Positions 1-8,970 of a stretch of 17,500 nt of DNA are shown piece by piece; within the stretch, counting starts at the first letter, position 1, and each line of letters opens with the position of its first letter. The DNA lies in assembly GCA_016946835.1 (NCBI GenBank), contig JACVTC010000003.1, forward strand, positions 3,390,001 through 3,407,500. Direction: 5' to 3'. A program made the translations under genes and the position numbers. The notes under the pieces are model-generated. The model had not been told where the DNA came from, ran no database searches, and saw nothing but the letters and a program-made list of their open reading frames with translations. The DNA comes from Neocallimastix lanati (nom. inval.) (taxonomy: Eukaryota > Neocallimastigomycota > Neocallimastigomycetes > Neocallimastigales > Neocallimastigaceae).

Positions 1-1308
1 CATACTTAATACCTATAAATATAAATATAAATATTTAAATATTTCATGTTAACTTTTTTTTTTTTTTTTTTTTTTTATTTATAATTTTCAAATTTCTAAT
101 TTTTTTATATATTACTTTTTTTTTTTTTTTTAAACATTAATTTTAATAATTTTTTTTATAGATAAGGATTAAAAATATATAATATAAAAAAAATGGTATA
201 AAATAAAATAAAATAAAATAAAATTCTTTATAAAGGAATTTATTCAAATAAGAAATATAAAAATGATAAAAAATTAAAATAAAATATGATATATAAAATA
301 ATTAAAATATAAAAAAAAGATTAACCATTAGAACTTTTTAATTCTAATTACGTTTTTATTATAACACTCTAATATTCTTTAATATTTTTTTTTTACAATT
401 TAATCTTATAATAATAATAACTATTAAAAAAAAAAAAAAGCTATTCGGCATATAAAACTTTTTAAATATTAAATAAATGATGAAAAAAAAATTTTTTTTT
501 TTTAAAAAAAAAAGTTAAAAATACATTATATTTCAGCAAAAAATAATGAAAAGTAGTTCATATATACTAATAAATAATAAATAAATAATATGTATGAAAT
601 TAATATATAATTTATATATTATAATATTTCAATTTTTTCTATGTAGAATTTAATAAACTTTATAATATAAAGGAAAACAGAAATTAATATTCTTTTGAAT
701 TATAGAAATTGGAAGAAAAAAAATACAGTTGAAAAAAATTGTTTTTAAAATATTTAAACTTTAATATATTTATATTTATATTTATAAGTATTTATGTATA
801 AATATAAAATATAAGAAAGATTAATAATTTATAAGTAGAAATTAATCATTATTCCAGATTTTCCAAAACCTTTCTAATTTACTTTAGAATTTTATAATTA
901 ATTACTTAAAAATTATTTATATATTATTTGTAATTAGTTTATATATAAAATAGTTTATATGTTAATAAATAGTTTCTCTTATTTTATTTTTTAGGATATG
1001 TTTTTAATTAGCTATAATTGTCTATTAAATTTTAATATAAATTTCAATACTTCATTTTCTTTTTATTTGTTTTTAATATTATCTTTTTTAAATATTTTTT
1101 ATTTTTTTTTTTAGTTATAATTTTAATTAACTTATGATAATAAAAATTGAAGAATATTGTTATATTATATGATTTCAATTATTAATTTTTATTATTATTA
1201 TTTTTATCAATTTTTTTTAAATACCTAATATTTAAAAGAAAAACTTTAATTCAATTAATATTTAAAAAAATAAATTATTTAATTTTTTTTAAATTTTTTT
1301 TTTTTTTT
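1..1308. other. AT-rich intergenic DNA without recognisable gene
   Basis: The sequence consists of A and T runs, ATAAA-type short repeats (about 203-224) and TATA-rich stretches, with stops in all frames. GC is extremely low. Nothing beyond simple sequence is supported. Confidence 0.7.
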
Positions 1309-1356
1309 ATAAAATTTGCCATGAAAATAAATAATTAAATAAATAAATTATTATTA

Positions 1357-1390
<34 letters not shown>

Positions 1391-1433
1391 AAGTTGTTAT
1401 ACTTCAATATAATTTTTTATTATTTAATTTTTA
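1309..1433. repeat. TTTGCCAT/AAGTTGTT repeat, first copy
   Basis: ATAAAATTTGCCAT (1309-1322) and, after T and A runs, AAAGTTGTTATACTTCAATATA with TTTAATTTTTAA pair with the same order of motifs at 2250-2427. The common blocks contain the rare G/C bases of the region, which makes chance unlikely, but the copies are diverged. Confidence 0.4.
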
Positions 1434-1758
1434 ATTATTTTAGTTTATAATTCAGAAGAAATTATATTAATAATAAATAAATATGATTTAATTCTATAAG
1501 AAAATAAAAAGGTCTTAATTATTAATATATATAAATATACTTATTTAATATATTTAATTCGAAGTACTGGCATTCATAATATTACATTCTTTTTTTTTTA
1601 AATAACATATATATATATAAATATAATTATATTGCTAATATTGCTACTAAAAATAAATACTAAAGACTTTTATCATAATAATAATAATAATAATAGATAT
1701 TTTTAAATATAAATTTGTTTATTTAGAAAATTTATATAATTTAAATATCAATAAACTA

Positions 1759-2030
1759 GTCTTGTGTAACTAAAAAAAATTTTTATCAAATATTCTATTT
1801 TAATTTCTTTATTTTAAATGACTATTTATTAAAAAAAAAAAAAAATACAGAAGCCAATATAAAATATAATTATATTGAATTTATATTTAAGTGTAATTTT
1901 TTCCTTTAAATAACTATGTACATAAAAAACTACACTTGAAATAATCAATGTGAAATATAATTGTAATTAGTTAAATTAAATCGTATTACAATTATATTTT
2001 ACATTGATTATATCAACTAATATCCATCAC
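1759..2030. repeat. Dispersed repeat, first copy
   Basis: Blocks TCTTGTGTAAC, TTTTTATC, TTTTAAATGACTATTTATTAAA and ACACTTGAAATA occur in the same order as at 2990-3145. The copies are diverged with indels in A/T runs. It contains the 27-bp inverted repeat. No coding potential is seen; it may be a non-autonomous element. Confidence 0.5.
1941..2011. repeat. 27-bp inverted repeat (hairpin) with 17-bp loop
   Basis: The arms 1941-1967 and 1985-2011 are reverse complements at 26 of 27 positions, starting ATAATCAATGT on the left and ending ACATTGATTAT on the right. Such an arm is well beyond chance even at this base composition and suggests a small foldback element or MITE remnant. Confidence 0.75.
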
Positions 2031-2249
2031 AAACATTTATCTAATAAAAATGTTAATTTATTAAAATCTTCTTCTTTTTTTTTTTTTTTATCATTAAAGT
2101 ATCAAGTTCTTTGATTGTATTTATAATATATGTATTATATTTTTATTTATATTGATATGTATTAAATATGAATATATGTTGATTATACATAATGGTATAT
2201 AATCATATCCTAAAATTAAATATATAAATTTTTAAAATTATAATTTAAT

Positions 2250-2427
2250 ATAAAATTTGCCATACCATAAATTAGAAAAAAAAAATTAAACAAAAAAAAA
2301 AAAAAAATATTAATTTAAAAAGTTGTGTTTTAATAAAAATGATAATAGTTTTTTTTTACAAAAAGAACAAAACGAAAAAGGAAAGTTGTTTTACTGAAAT
2401 ATATTTATTTATTAGTTAATTTTTAAA
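2250..2427. repeat. TTTGCCAT/AAGTTGTT repeat, second copy
   Basis: ATAAAATTTGCCAT at 2250-2263 is identical to 1309-1322. AAAGTTGTTTTACTGAAATATA at 2382-2403 corresponds to 1390-1411. The material between them is low complexity and longer than in the first copy. Confidence 0.4.
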
Positions 2428-2690
2428 ACAAAATTGGCAATTTTTAATTTTTTTTTAAAGAAAATTATAATTACGGTATATATAAATATTTAACATATTA
2501 AATTTAAAGTGTTAATCATTATATTATTACCTTTTTATATAGATAGATAGATATCAACATAGATATAATTATTCTACTACTAATACTACTATTATTACTA
2601 CTAATAATAGTAATAAATTATTTATGATAAAAATAAATATTTTTTCTTCTTTTTTTTTTAAAAAAAAAAAAAAAAACAATTAGAAACAAA

Positions 2691-2792
2691 GGGTAGTAGG
2701 ACTTCTAAACTCTTCTTATATATGTATGGTAGTAAACTATTAATTATTTTAATTGTCTTACAGTTTCGTTGTCGATTCACATACTACTACCC
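2691..2792. repeat. Small inverted-terminal structure, GGGTAGTAG...CTACTACCC
   Basis: GGGTAGTAG at 2691-2699 and its exact reverse complement CTACTACCC at 2784-2792 bound a 102-bp segment. G/C-rich 9-mers are rare here, so the pairing is unlikely to be random. It may be a tiny MITE or a stem-loop. No clear target duplication flanks it (left 'acaaa', right 'taagt'). Confidence 0.4.
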
Positions 2793-2889
2793 TAAGTAAG
2801 GTTAATTTAGTAAAATTTTCACCATAATGGTAGAAATTAAGGTCTTGCTTCTTACTATTGACAAACCTGTACCATCTTGGAAATGAATT
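2758..2889 (-). other. Short open frame of unknown nature (possible gene fragment)
   Basis: A 43-residue minus-strand frame reads 'SFPRWYRFVNSKKQDLNFYH' then 'KLTLLRVVVCESTTKL'. Its complexity and balanced composition are unlike the low-complexity surroundings. It has no ATG and matches nothing recognised. It overlaps one arm of the GGGTAGTAG inverted structure. It could be an exon or a relic of a coding insertion. Confidence 0.3.
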
Positions 2890-2989
2890 TTTTTTTTTTT
2901 CTAAAATTTATTTTTATTTCTCATCAATGAATAAATATATCTTGATATATATAAATTAAAAGGTTGGTATGATTTCAATGCCTTGTGTA

Positions 2990-3145
2990 AACAAAAAAAA
3001 AAAAATTTTTTTTATCCTTTTTATAAAAATTTAACTAATTTGTATATTAATTTTTTCTTTTAAATGGCCATTTATTAAAGAAAGAATTACACTTAAAATA
3101 CAAATACAAATTATAAAACAATTATATTTCATACCATCTAATACT
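2990..3145. repeat. Dispersed repeat, second copy
   Basis: This is the partner of 1759-2030, with blocks CCTTGTGTAAAC, TTTTTTATC, TTTTAAATGGCCATTTATTAAA and ACACTTAAAATA. It includes the perfect 14-bp palindrome TAAATGGCCATTTA at 3061-3074. AAGTGTAATT at 1889-1898 is the reverse complement of AATTACACTT at 3085-3094, so part of the unit also occurs inverted. Confidence 0.5.
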
Positions 3146-3607
3146 TATTATTTCAATTAATTTTTTAAATATCCTGATATATTAGAAGTAGCTTCTGAAG
3201 TTATAATATTAATATTATTTTAATTTTCAAGTCCAAAGACTTTGGCAAAATTTAAATAATTGAGAAATCATCTATGTAGAGTTTCCATACACAAGCACTA
3301 AATTTTGATTGTTAATTATTTATTGACTATTAATTGAAGAAATATTTACGATATTGTTTTTATCTTCTTAATTTGATGAATATATGAATCTAAATTATAT
3401 AAGTTACAACCACCCAAAAGGTCTCAAAATTTTAATATAGTTACAATGAAAAAAAAAAAAAAAAATGATTAGCTAAATATCTCTTTTTGAACATTTTTAA
3501 AGTTTTATTTATTAAAAAATATTCTTTAAATCGTTTTTATCTTTGAAATTTTTACTAACCTTTGATTAATAAATGCAATAATTATATTTTAATTTATAAG
3601 ATTATCT
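3146..3607. other. Intergenic, moderately complex, no gene seen
   Basis: The region has two short hairpins, AGAAGTAGCTTCT (3184-3196) and CCAAAGACTTTGG (3233-3245), and fragments such as 'FSSPKTLAKFK' that read open for few codons only. No gene or repeat is recognised. From about 3440 it returns to A/T runs. Confidence 0.4.
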
Positions 3608-3982
3608 TTGTATTTTACAAACAAAAAAATTAAAATTAAAGATATTGAAATTCTTTATGAAAAATTTTTTATAATTTCTAAATATTGTCCATTATTAAAT
3701 AGTAATGTAAACACTGTTATCTCAGATATGAATAATGTAGAATCAAGTACAAATTCTGATGGTAGGAATGAAATATATAATATTAATAATAACAATAGAA
3801 ATAATATTGTTAATAATAGTAGAATTAGTGATAAAGAACTTAGGAATATTAATATTAGTGATAGTGAAAATAATAGTGTCGTTACTAATAATGTAGTAAA
3901 TAATTCATTTGGTGAAAATCGTGTTAATATTAATAATTTTCTGAATAATGAGTGTGTAAATATATATGTGACGTGGTATTGA
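3608..3982 (+). pseudogene. Asn-rich retroelement ORF, copy A
   Basis: The open frame has 124 codons; its 'start' is a TTG, so the true beginning is unknown. From 'NTVISDMNNVESSTNSD' it is rich in Asn and Ser ('NEIYNINNNNRNNIVNN', 'RNINISDSENN'). The same sequence recurs at 7897-8155 with high nucleotide identity and with gaps in multiples of three, so both descend from a once-translated repeat. It runs directly into repeat copy A and stops at TGA 3980-3982, where copy B keeps a sense codon (CGA). No domain is recognised; the composition suggests a disordered linker or nucleic-acid-binding region of a retroelement protein. The long open frame on the opposite strand is a shadow. Confidence 0.6.
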
Positions 3983-4289
3983 TTATATAACTTCCTTCTT
4001 GGTGGAAGAAATGGAGACATTATTGATTTAAATTATAAAAAGGAATGGAATGTTTTGCTTAATAACCAAACCATTTCTGGTGATTATTCTAAAACGCCAT
4101 TCTTGGTGGGATCTGCGGGTCTCTTTACAGAAATTATGCCATGATATAAGAGCAAACTAATCAGGAGCGTCAACTCTGAAAATGCAGTAAGACAGGCTTG
4201 CAGGGTCAATACCTCTGAAGGAGAAGACAATAATTAGATAATAAATTCAAACCTTAATCCAGAATAAGTATTCTTTTTAAAGAAAAGAT
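3941..4289 (+). repeat. Retroelement repeat, copy A
   Basis: This is the second copy of the sequence at 9740-10131. Readable protein pieces are 'LYNFLLGGRNGDIIDL', 'YKKEWNVLLNNQTISGDYSK' and 'PFLVGSAGLFTEIMP'. Relative to copy B it has lost about 45 bp after 'acagaaattatgcc' (about 4140) and differs by many substitutions. It is GC-richer than its flanks and follows the Asn-rich ORF without a break, so both probably belonged to one element. The encoded domain is not recognised. Confidence 0.75.
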
Positions 4290-4513
4290 CTTATAGTATG
4301 GAGGTGAGGTTCGTTGCATATTATTTATACACTTTATTTTTGAATATTACTTTTTATTTATTTCTCATGACCATTTTAAATATTACTATGTTCTAATTGG
4401 ATAAATAATATTTATTTTTTTATTAATTCTGTGTTTTTTCTTTTAAAAAAAAATATTCATGTAATTATTAAATGAATAAATAAATAAAGTTTAAAGTTCG
4501 CAATAATTGCGGC

Positions 4514-4516
<3 letters not shown>

Positions 4517-4546
<30 letters not shown>
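4517..4546. repeat. 30-bp poly-A tract with adjacent hairpin
   Basis: There are 30 consecutive A residues. Just before, at 4499-4511, is the hairpin CGCAATAATTGCG (6-bp arms around one base), one of the few GC-containing motifs nearby. It separates the copy A retroelement region from the unidentified island. Confidence 0.9.
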
Positions 4547-4551
<5 letters not shown>

Positions 4552-5125
4552 GATAGTATTAATTTTTACGTACTGTGTCTCCTTCTTAGCGCCAATGATA
4601 TGGACTGTTTTTCCAGGTCCATTGAGGGTTGATAGAAAAAGAATAGCCTATATCAGGTGTACTAATTACAGTTTTCTATAATTCTAATGAGAATCGAAGG
4701 TTATCCTTTCTTAACTGGCTTCCAGTATGAAGAGATAAAATATGGAATATTTGAAGACTGTAGATTGTGAGCTTGATGCTTTATATTGTTTTAAACTGGA
4801 CATGTAGAAATATTGGAGTTGTATAGCTACTAATATCATGTAGTTTCTACATATTATCATTGTAATGAATCTGTTGTATATTTTACTTTAGCATTATTTT
4901 ATATATGTATTTTTTCTATAGTATTATTTAAATTCATGTTGTTATTGTAAAATGGAAATGTAGGAGATTGATTCACTCCAAATCTTGTGTTACGATTTTA
5001 TTTAACGGATGAAAATCTATGTATAGTCCTTCACTACTAACATTTTATTTACCTTTTCATTTTAGTTTATATATGATTACTTTACAGAAAATTATTATAT
5101 TTATCAGAACTTTATTAATCGAATA
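4547..5125. other. Unidentified higher-complexity island, possibly decayed coding sequence
   Basis: This stretch has clearly higher complexity and GC than its surroundings and is preceded by a 30-A run. On the + strand, pieces such as 'VSFLAPMIWTVFPGPLRVDR', 'VILS', 'FLTGFQYEEIKYGIFEDC' and 'RRLIHSKSCVTILFNG' read open but in different frames with stops between. Placed between two retroelement blocks of the same orientation, it may be another part of the same LINE family, but no family is recognised. Confidence 0.35.
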
Positions 5126-5406
5126 AAAAATAAAAAATAAAAAACTTAAAAGATAACATAAATAAAAAAAGAAAATAAGAGAGATTATTATTACAACAAA
5201 TTTCATAATTTGTTTATTTTATTTAAATATTTATTAGATACTACACAAAGAAAAAACTTCATATTATTTTAATTATTTTAATTTTTTTTTTTTTAATTTT
5301 TCAATATTTATTTTTTATATTTTTTATTTATATTTATAATTCTTAGTCTTTAGTATTTTGGTTTATATTAATTTCATTTTTATCATTTTGTAATTTGTTA
5401 TTCATT

Positions 5407-6640
5407 ATGGAAAAGATAAATCAACGGGGTTCTCGCTATTATGGAGCATTTATTGACAACTCAAGGTTTATTTTTATCCGTGGTATACACTTATGGACCA
5501 ATATTAAAATTATGGAATTTATACATTCTAGATGAAAAAAAATTTAAGGATAATATTATGTTAGTGGAAAAGATTTCTAAATTCAGTGATAGTTTCTTCA
5601 GGATAAAAGTATATACTCCAAATTTCAACCACGAAAAATTTTAAAAAAGTATTTGAAAAAGCAGTAGTAAGAGTTAAAATTTCATATTGTAGATGTTCCA
5701 AATAGAATCATAAGGTTTTTTTTTTTCAGTGTTTAAAATAAAAATTAATATCTAATAACTCATTCAATAATACGTACTCATCAAATCACAGTTCAATTAA
5801 TTTAGTAAATGTTGAAAAATGCCCATCATGTACCCAACACTCCCATTGTACCTAATCTAAATTTTCAAAATTCAGTTTCATATTCAAACACTAAAAAGTT
5901 TTCACTTTATCTTAGTTGGAATAGCAATGGATGGAAATTTGTGAAAAGAAGAATAGTACTGAGTATTTCAACACGATTTTTAAACCATTATTCTTATGTT
6001 TTCAGGAAAAAGGTAATGGTACCAATGGTTCTAGATATCTATGTAAAAGTAACACTTCTCAACTACAAATATTTCCAGAAACGAATAGACCCAAATATGC
6101 CAGGTAGCAAAGGTCTATATCTTGGGTTTCATGTCTCATGTCAAGCAATACTTATAAATAATTCCTATACTCATCTTGTTTCTTTATCATCATATAGTCT
6201 ATAGAATCATTCTAAGTATTTTGAAAGAGTAATGTCTATATTCCCAGTCTGAAACACTCATTACAAGTCCAATATGCATTTTCTTAAGATTTTATATGGC
6301 TTCAGAATAATACTAATCATCCATCTATTCTTATTGGAGACTTTAACATGAGAACAGCTGATTTACAAAATAAATTAACTAACAGTAACCTTGGTAACTG
6401 ATTTATTCTTCCGATTATTGGTTCACCTATTTCATGGACTATAGATAGATATTCATTAGATATTGATCATGCATTAGTCAACTCAAGTATGCTGTATAAA
6501 ATATCAAGTGCTTATTTTTGTTGACTATTCATCTGAATCTGATCATAAGATCATAAACCGCTCTTAGTTTATTGCAAGAAAACTACCACAGATGAATCAT
6601 TTCAGTTACAAAAAAAATTTTTGTTAAGTAGGATAGGTAT
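5407..6640 (+). pseudogene. LINE retrotransposon remnant: APE-type endonuclease region
   Basis: Motifs of the apurinic-like endonuclease of non-LTR retrotransposons occur in order but in changing frames. They are WNSNGW at 5917-5934, 'CFQEKGNG' near 5997-6020, GDFN at 6336-6347, 'ISWTIDRYSLDIDHALV' at 6432-6482 and Ser-Asp-His at 6538-6546. The known enzyme nicks the target DNA to prime reverse transcription. The region is dead: the motifs sit in at least two frames and there is an in-frame TGA near 6400. Before the domain, 5407-5541 is open from ATG ('MEKINQRGSRYYGAF') and a Cys/His cluster 'CPSCTQHSHC' occurs at 5820-5849, perhaps from the N-terminal part of the same protein. It continues into the RT remnant downstream. 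Confidence 0.8.
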
Positions 6641-7850
6641 AAATGTCTTAAACTTAATAAAGTAATTTGTGATCAAAATAAATTTGAGATTCTTAATGAA
6701 GAATTAGGAAATGAAGAATTTTCAGCAGAGAGTATTGATGAAAAGTTTATCAAGACTATTAATTCCATTTCTAAGGATTTATTGATTACATCGGCAACTG
6801 AAATCAGGAAAGTGATGTTTCGAATGTTCCCGCAAAATTTATAGTCTTAAAAAGGTAAAACATACCTAAGTATAAACAAATTAAGCATTATAAATATGCA
6901 AGTGATTCCAATGAATTTGCTAAAATTATTGGAATACTTATATTGGATAGATTATGTGAATCAATTCATATAAAATATAAATGAATTTAGGAAAAAAAAT
7001 ATTTATATTGGATAAAGATTGGATTTTTGTTAGCCTTTAAAAATGATAGTAGGAAATATAAGCATGGAAATATATAAAATAAAAAAAAAATGCAAAAATT
7101 AATAATCAATTAATCTTTCACAGTCTAAAATCTAATTAAAAAAAAAAACAATAGCAATGAATTAATTTCTTCTACAGATGAAAATTAAAAGCTCGGCATA
7201 CTCATTATAAATTCTTATCCTCAAATTCCTCAGGTCATAGTCCTTTTAAAGATTTCTGGAAAGATTCTAATGTAATTAGGAATATGAAAAATCCAAGGCA
7301 ACAAGAATGGGAAATTAACCAAGATATTAGTGATGAAGAAATTAGTAAGGGAATTAGTTCTGATGGGATTTCCATTGGAATTCTTCAAAGATTTCTTAAT
7401 AATAATAGTAACCCTATCTTTTTATCTTTAAAGTCAAGGGCTACCTAAAACAAATTTTTATACCTACTTAGGTGTACCGTTTTTTCAAATGATTTAGAAT
7501 TGAAACCGATCATACAGAGAATGAATAATAAAGTTAGAAAAAGCACTTTATTCCATAAAAGGATTTCTTAAAATCCCCATATTCCTATTCCTTATAAAAG
7601 AATGCTTCTTTCAGCTATAGTAATTGGGCAAGTTTCGTATTATGCATCTTTTCTTTGATGGAATAAAGAAAAAACTAGAAGTACACAGACAATAGTTAAT
7701 ACAGAATTATACTGGATTGAAAGATTTTCTAATGGGAATAGCATTGCATCCTTTTATTGTATTTCTAAATAATTTATTCATTCCTCCTCTTTCTGTGAAA
7801 TGAGCAATTTGCTCAGATAATGTGTTTTAAAAAAAAGGAAAAACTCAAAA
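6641..7850 (+). pseudogene. LINE retrotransposon remnant: reverse transcriptase region, palm missing
   Basis: This continues the endonuclease remnant. About 7200-7420 reads 'HSPFKDFWKDSNVIRN', 'DEEISKGISSDGISIGILQR', which resembles the 'KAPGPDGI' entry into LINE reverse transcriptases. It is followed almost at once (7465-7790) by 'YLGVPF', 'NDLELKPIIQRMNNKVRK' and 'PYKRMLLSAIVIGQVSYYA', which resemble the segment after the palm. The palm, including the YxDD/FADD catalytic box, is not visible between them, so several hundred bases are probably deleted. Many stops and shifts confirm a pseudogene. The end is set loosely, where the sequence merges into the Asn-rich ORF. Confidence 0.7.
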
Positions 7851-8254
7851 ATATATTATCTCTGATTTATTTAGAGATATATCATGTTGTAAACGTCAAA
7901 CATAGTAACATAAACACTATTATCTCTGATATGAATAATGTAGAATCAAGTACAGATTCTGATAGTAGTAATGAAGTTTATAATATTAATAATAATAACA
8001 ATAGAAATAATATTGTTAATAATAGTAGTAATATTGATAGAGAAAGTAGGAATATTAATATTAGTGATAGTGAAAATAATATAATCGTTACTAATAATGT
8101 AATGAATAGTTCAATTGATGAAAATCAAGTTAATTTAAGTGATATTATTGAAAATAATCCGGTAGTAATATACAATAAAATAAATAAAATTATTAATGAT
8201 CATTATAATACTTTTAACTATAATTCAAAATCTTATAAAGCCTTGAATACTTGA
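7820..8254 (+). pseudogene. Asn-rich retroelement ORF, copy C
   Basis: The open frame has 144 codons from an ATG at 7820, though the start is arbitrary because the sequence continues out of the LINE RT remnant. 'NTIISDMNNVESSTDSD' through 'RNINISDSENN' repeats copy A (3608-3982). The end differs: 'ENNPVVIYNKINKIINDHYN' replaces the 'LNNECVNIY' continuation of copy A, with only a weak N-N-x-V-x-I-Y similarity. Its position behind the RT suggests the Asn-rich block lies in the C-terminal half of the LINE polyprotein rather than in a separate ORF1. No known domain is recognised. Confidence 0.55.
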
Positions 8255-8328
8255 ATATTAATTCTGAATAATTTCTAATACAAAAAATTCAAAAGATTAA
8301 AATAAAATAAAAATTAAAATTATATAAA

Positions 8329-8333
<5 letters not shown>

Positions 8334-8403
<70 letters not shown>
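8334..8403 (+). repeat. Poly-A run followed by (AAT)n microsatellite
   Basis: About 31 A residues are followed directly by roughly 13 AAT units. It lies 80 bp after the Asn-rich ORF of the LINE remnant. A poly-A/simple-repeat tail is typical for LINE 3' ends, but such tracts occur everywhere in this window, so the link is tentative. Confidence 0.8.
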
Positions 8404-8404
<1 letters not shown>

Positions 8405-8970
8405 TATAAAACTATGAAAAATAAAATTAATAATTAAAAGCATGTATAACCGTGTAAATTCAATTGAAATTCTTTATGATATTTTAATTTTATAAGTAAA
8501 AAAGAAAAACTCAATAATAAACTCAAGTCTATTTAATAATTAATTTTTAATTTTATTTAACATTTCAATAATTTTTATATTTAAATCATAATATTTATAT
8601 TTATATTAATATTTAATACTTTAAATTATGTAAATAGTAAATTAATTACTATAATTTATTTATTTTTAAAAATAAAAATAATTGTTTATTCCATTTATAT
8701 ATGTATATGATTTATTTTTAAAAAAAAAAAAAAAAAAAAAAGAATGTAAAAGAAAATGCTTAAATAATTAACTATTTCATAAATATATATAATGTTTTTT
8801 TTAAAAAAAATATAATTTTAAATATACAGTAATAATATTAATTTTTTTTTATTTAAAATATTTTTAAAACGTTAAAATACACCTTTTTTGATATCAATAA
8901 TATATTTTATATTATATCCTATTTTTATATCTGTAATATCATATTGATTGTCTCTATATATTATATTTAG
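8404..8970. other. AT-rich spacer between LINE remnant and RNA polymerase fragment
   Basis: No coding sequence or structured repeat is recognised. A 22-A run lies at 8720-8741. TTGAAATTCTTTATGA at 8465-8480 also occurs upstream of the Asn-rich ORF copy A (3645-3660), a 16-bp identity that may mark another trace of the same repeat family. Confidence 0.5.

Noticed and set aside
3655-4020. Minus-strand Leu-rich open frame
   Set aside because: Antisense of the Asn-rich ORF; AAT/AAC codons read backwards give Ile/Leu/Val-rich sequence.
5441-5644. 67-codon ATG open frame as an independent gene
   Set aside because: It overlaps the better-looking frame from 5407 and lies inside the LINE remnant; no independent support.
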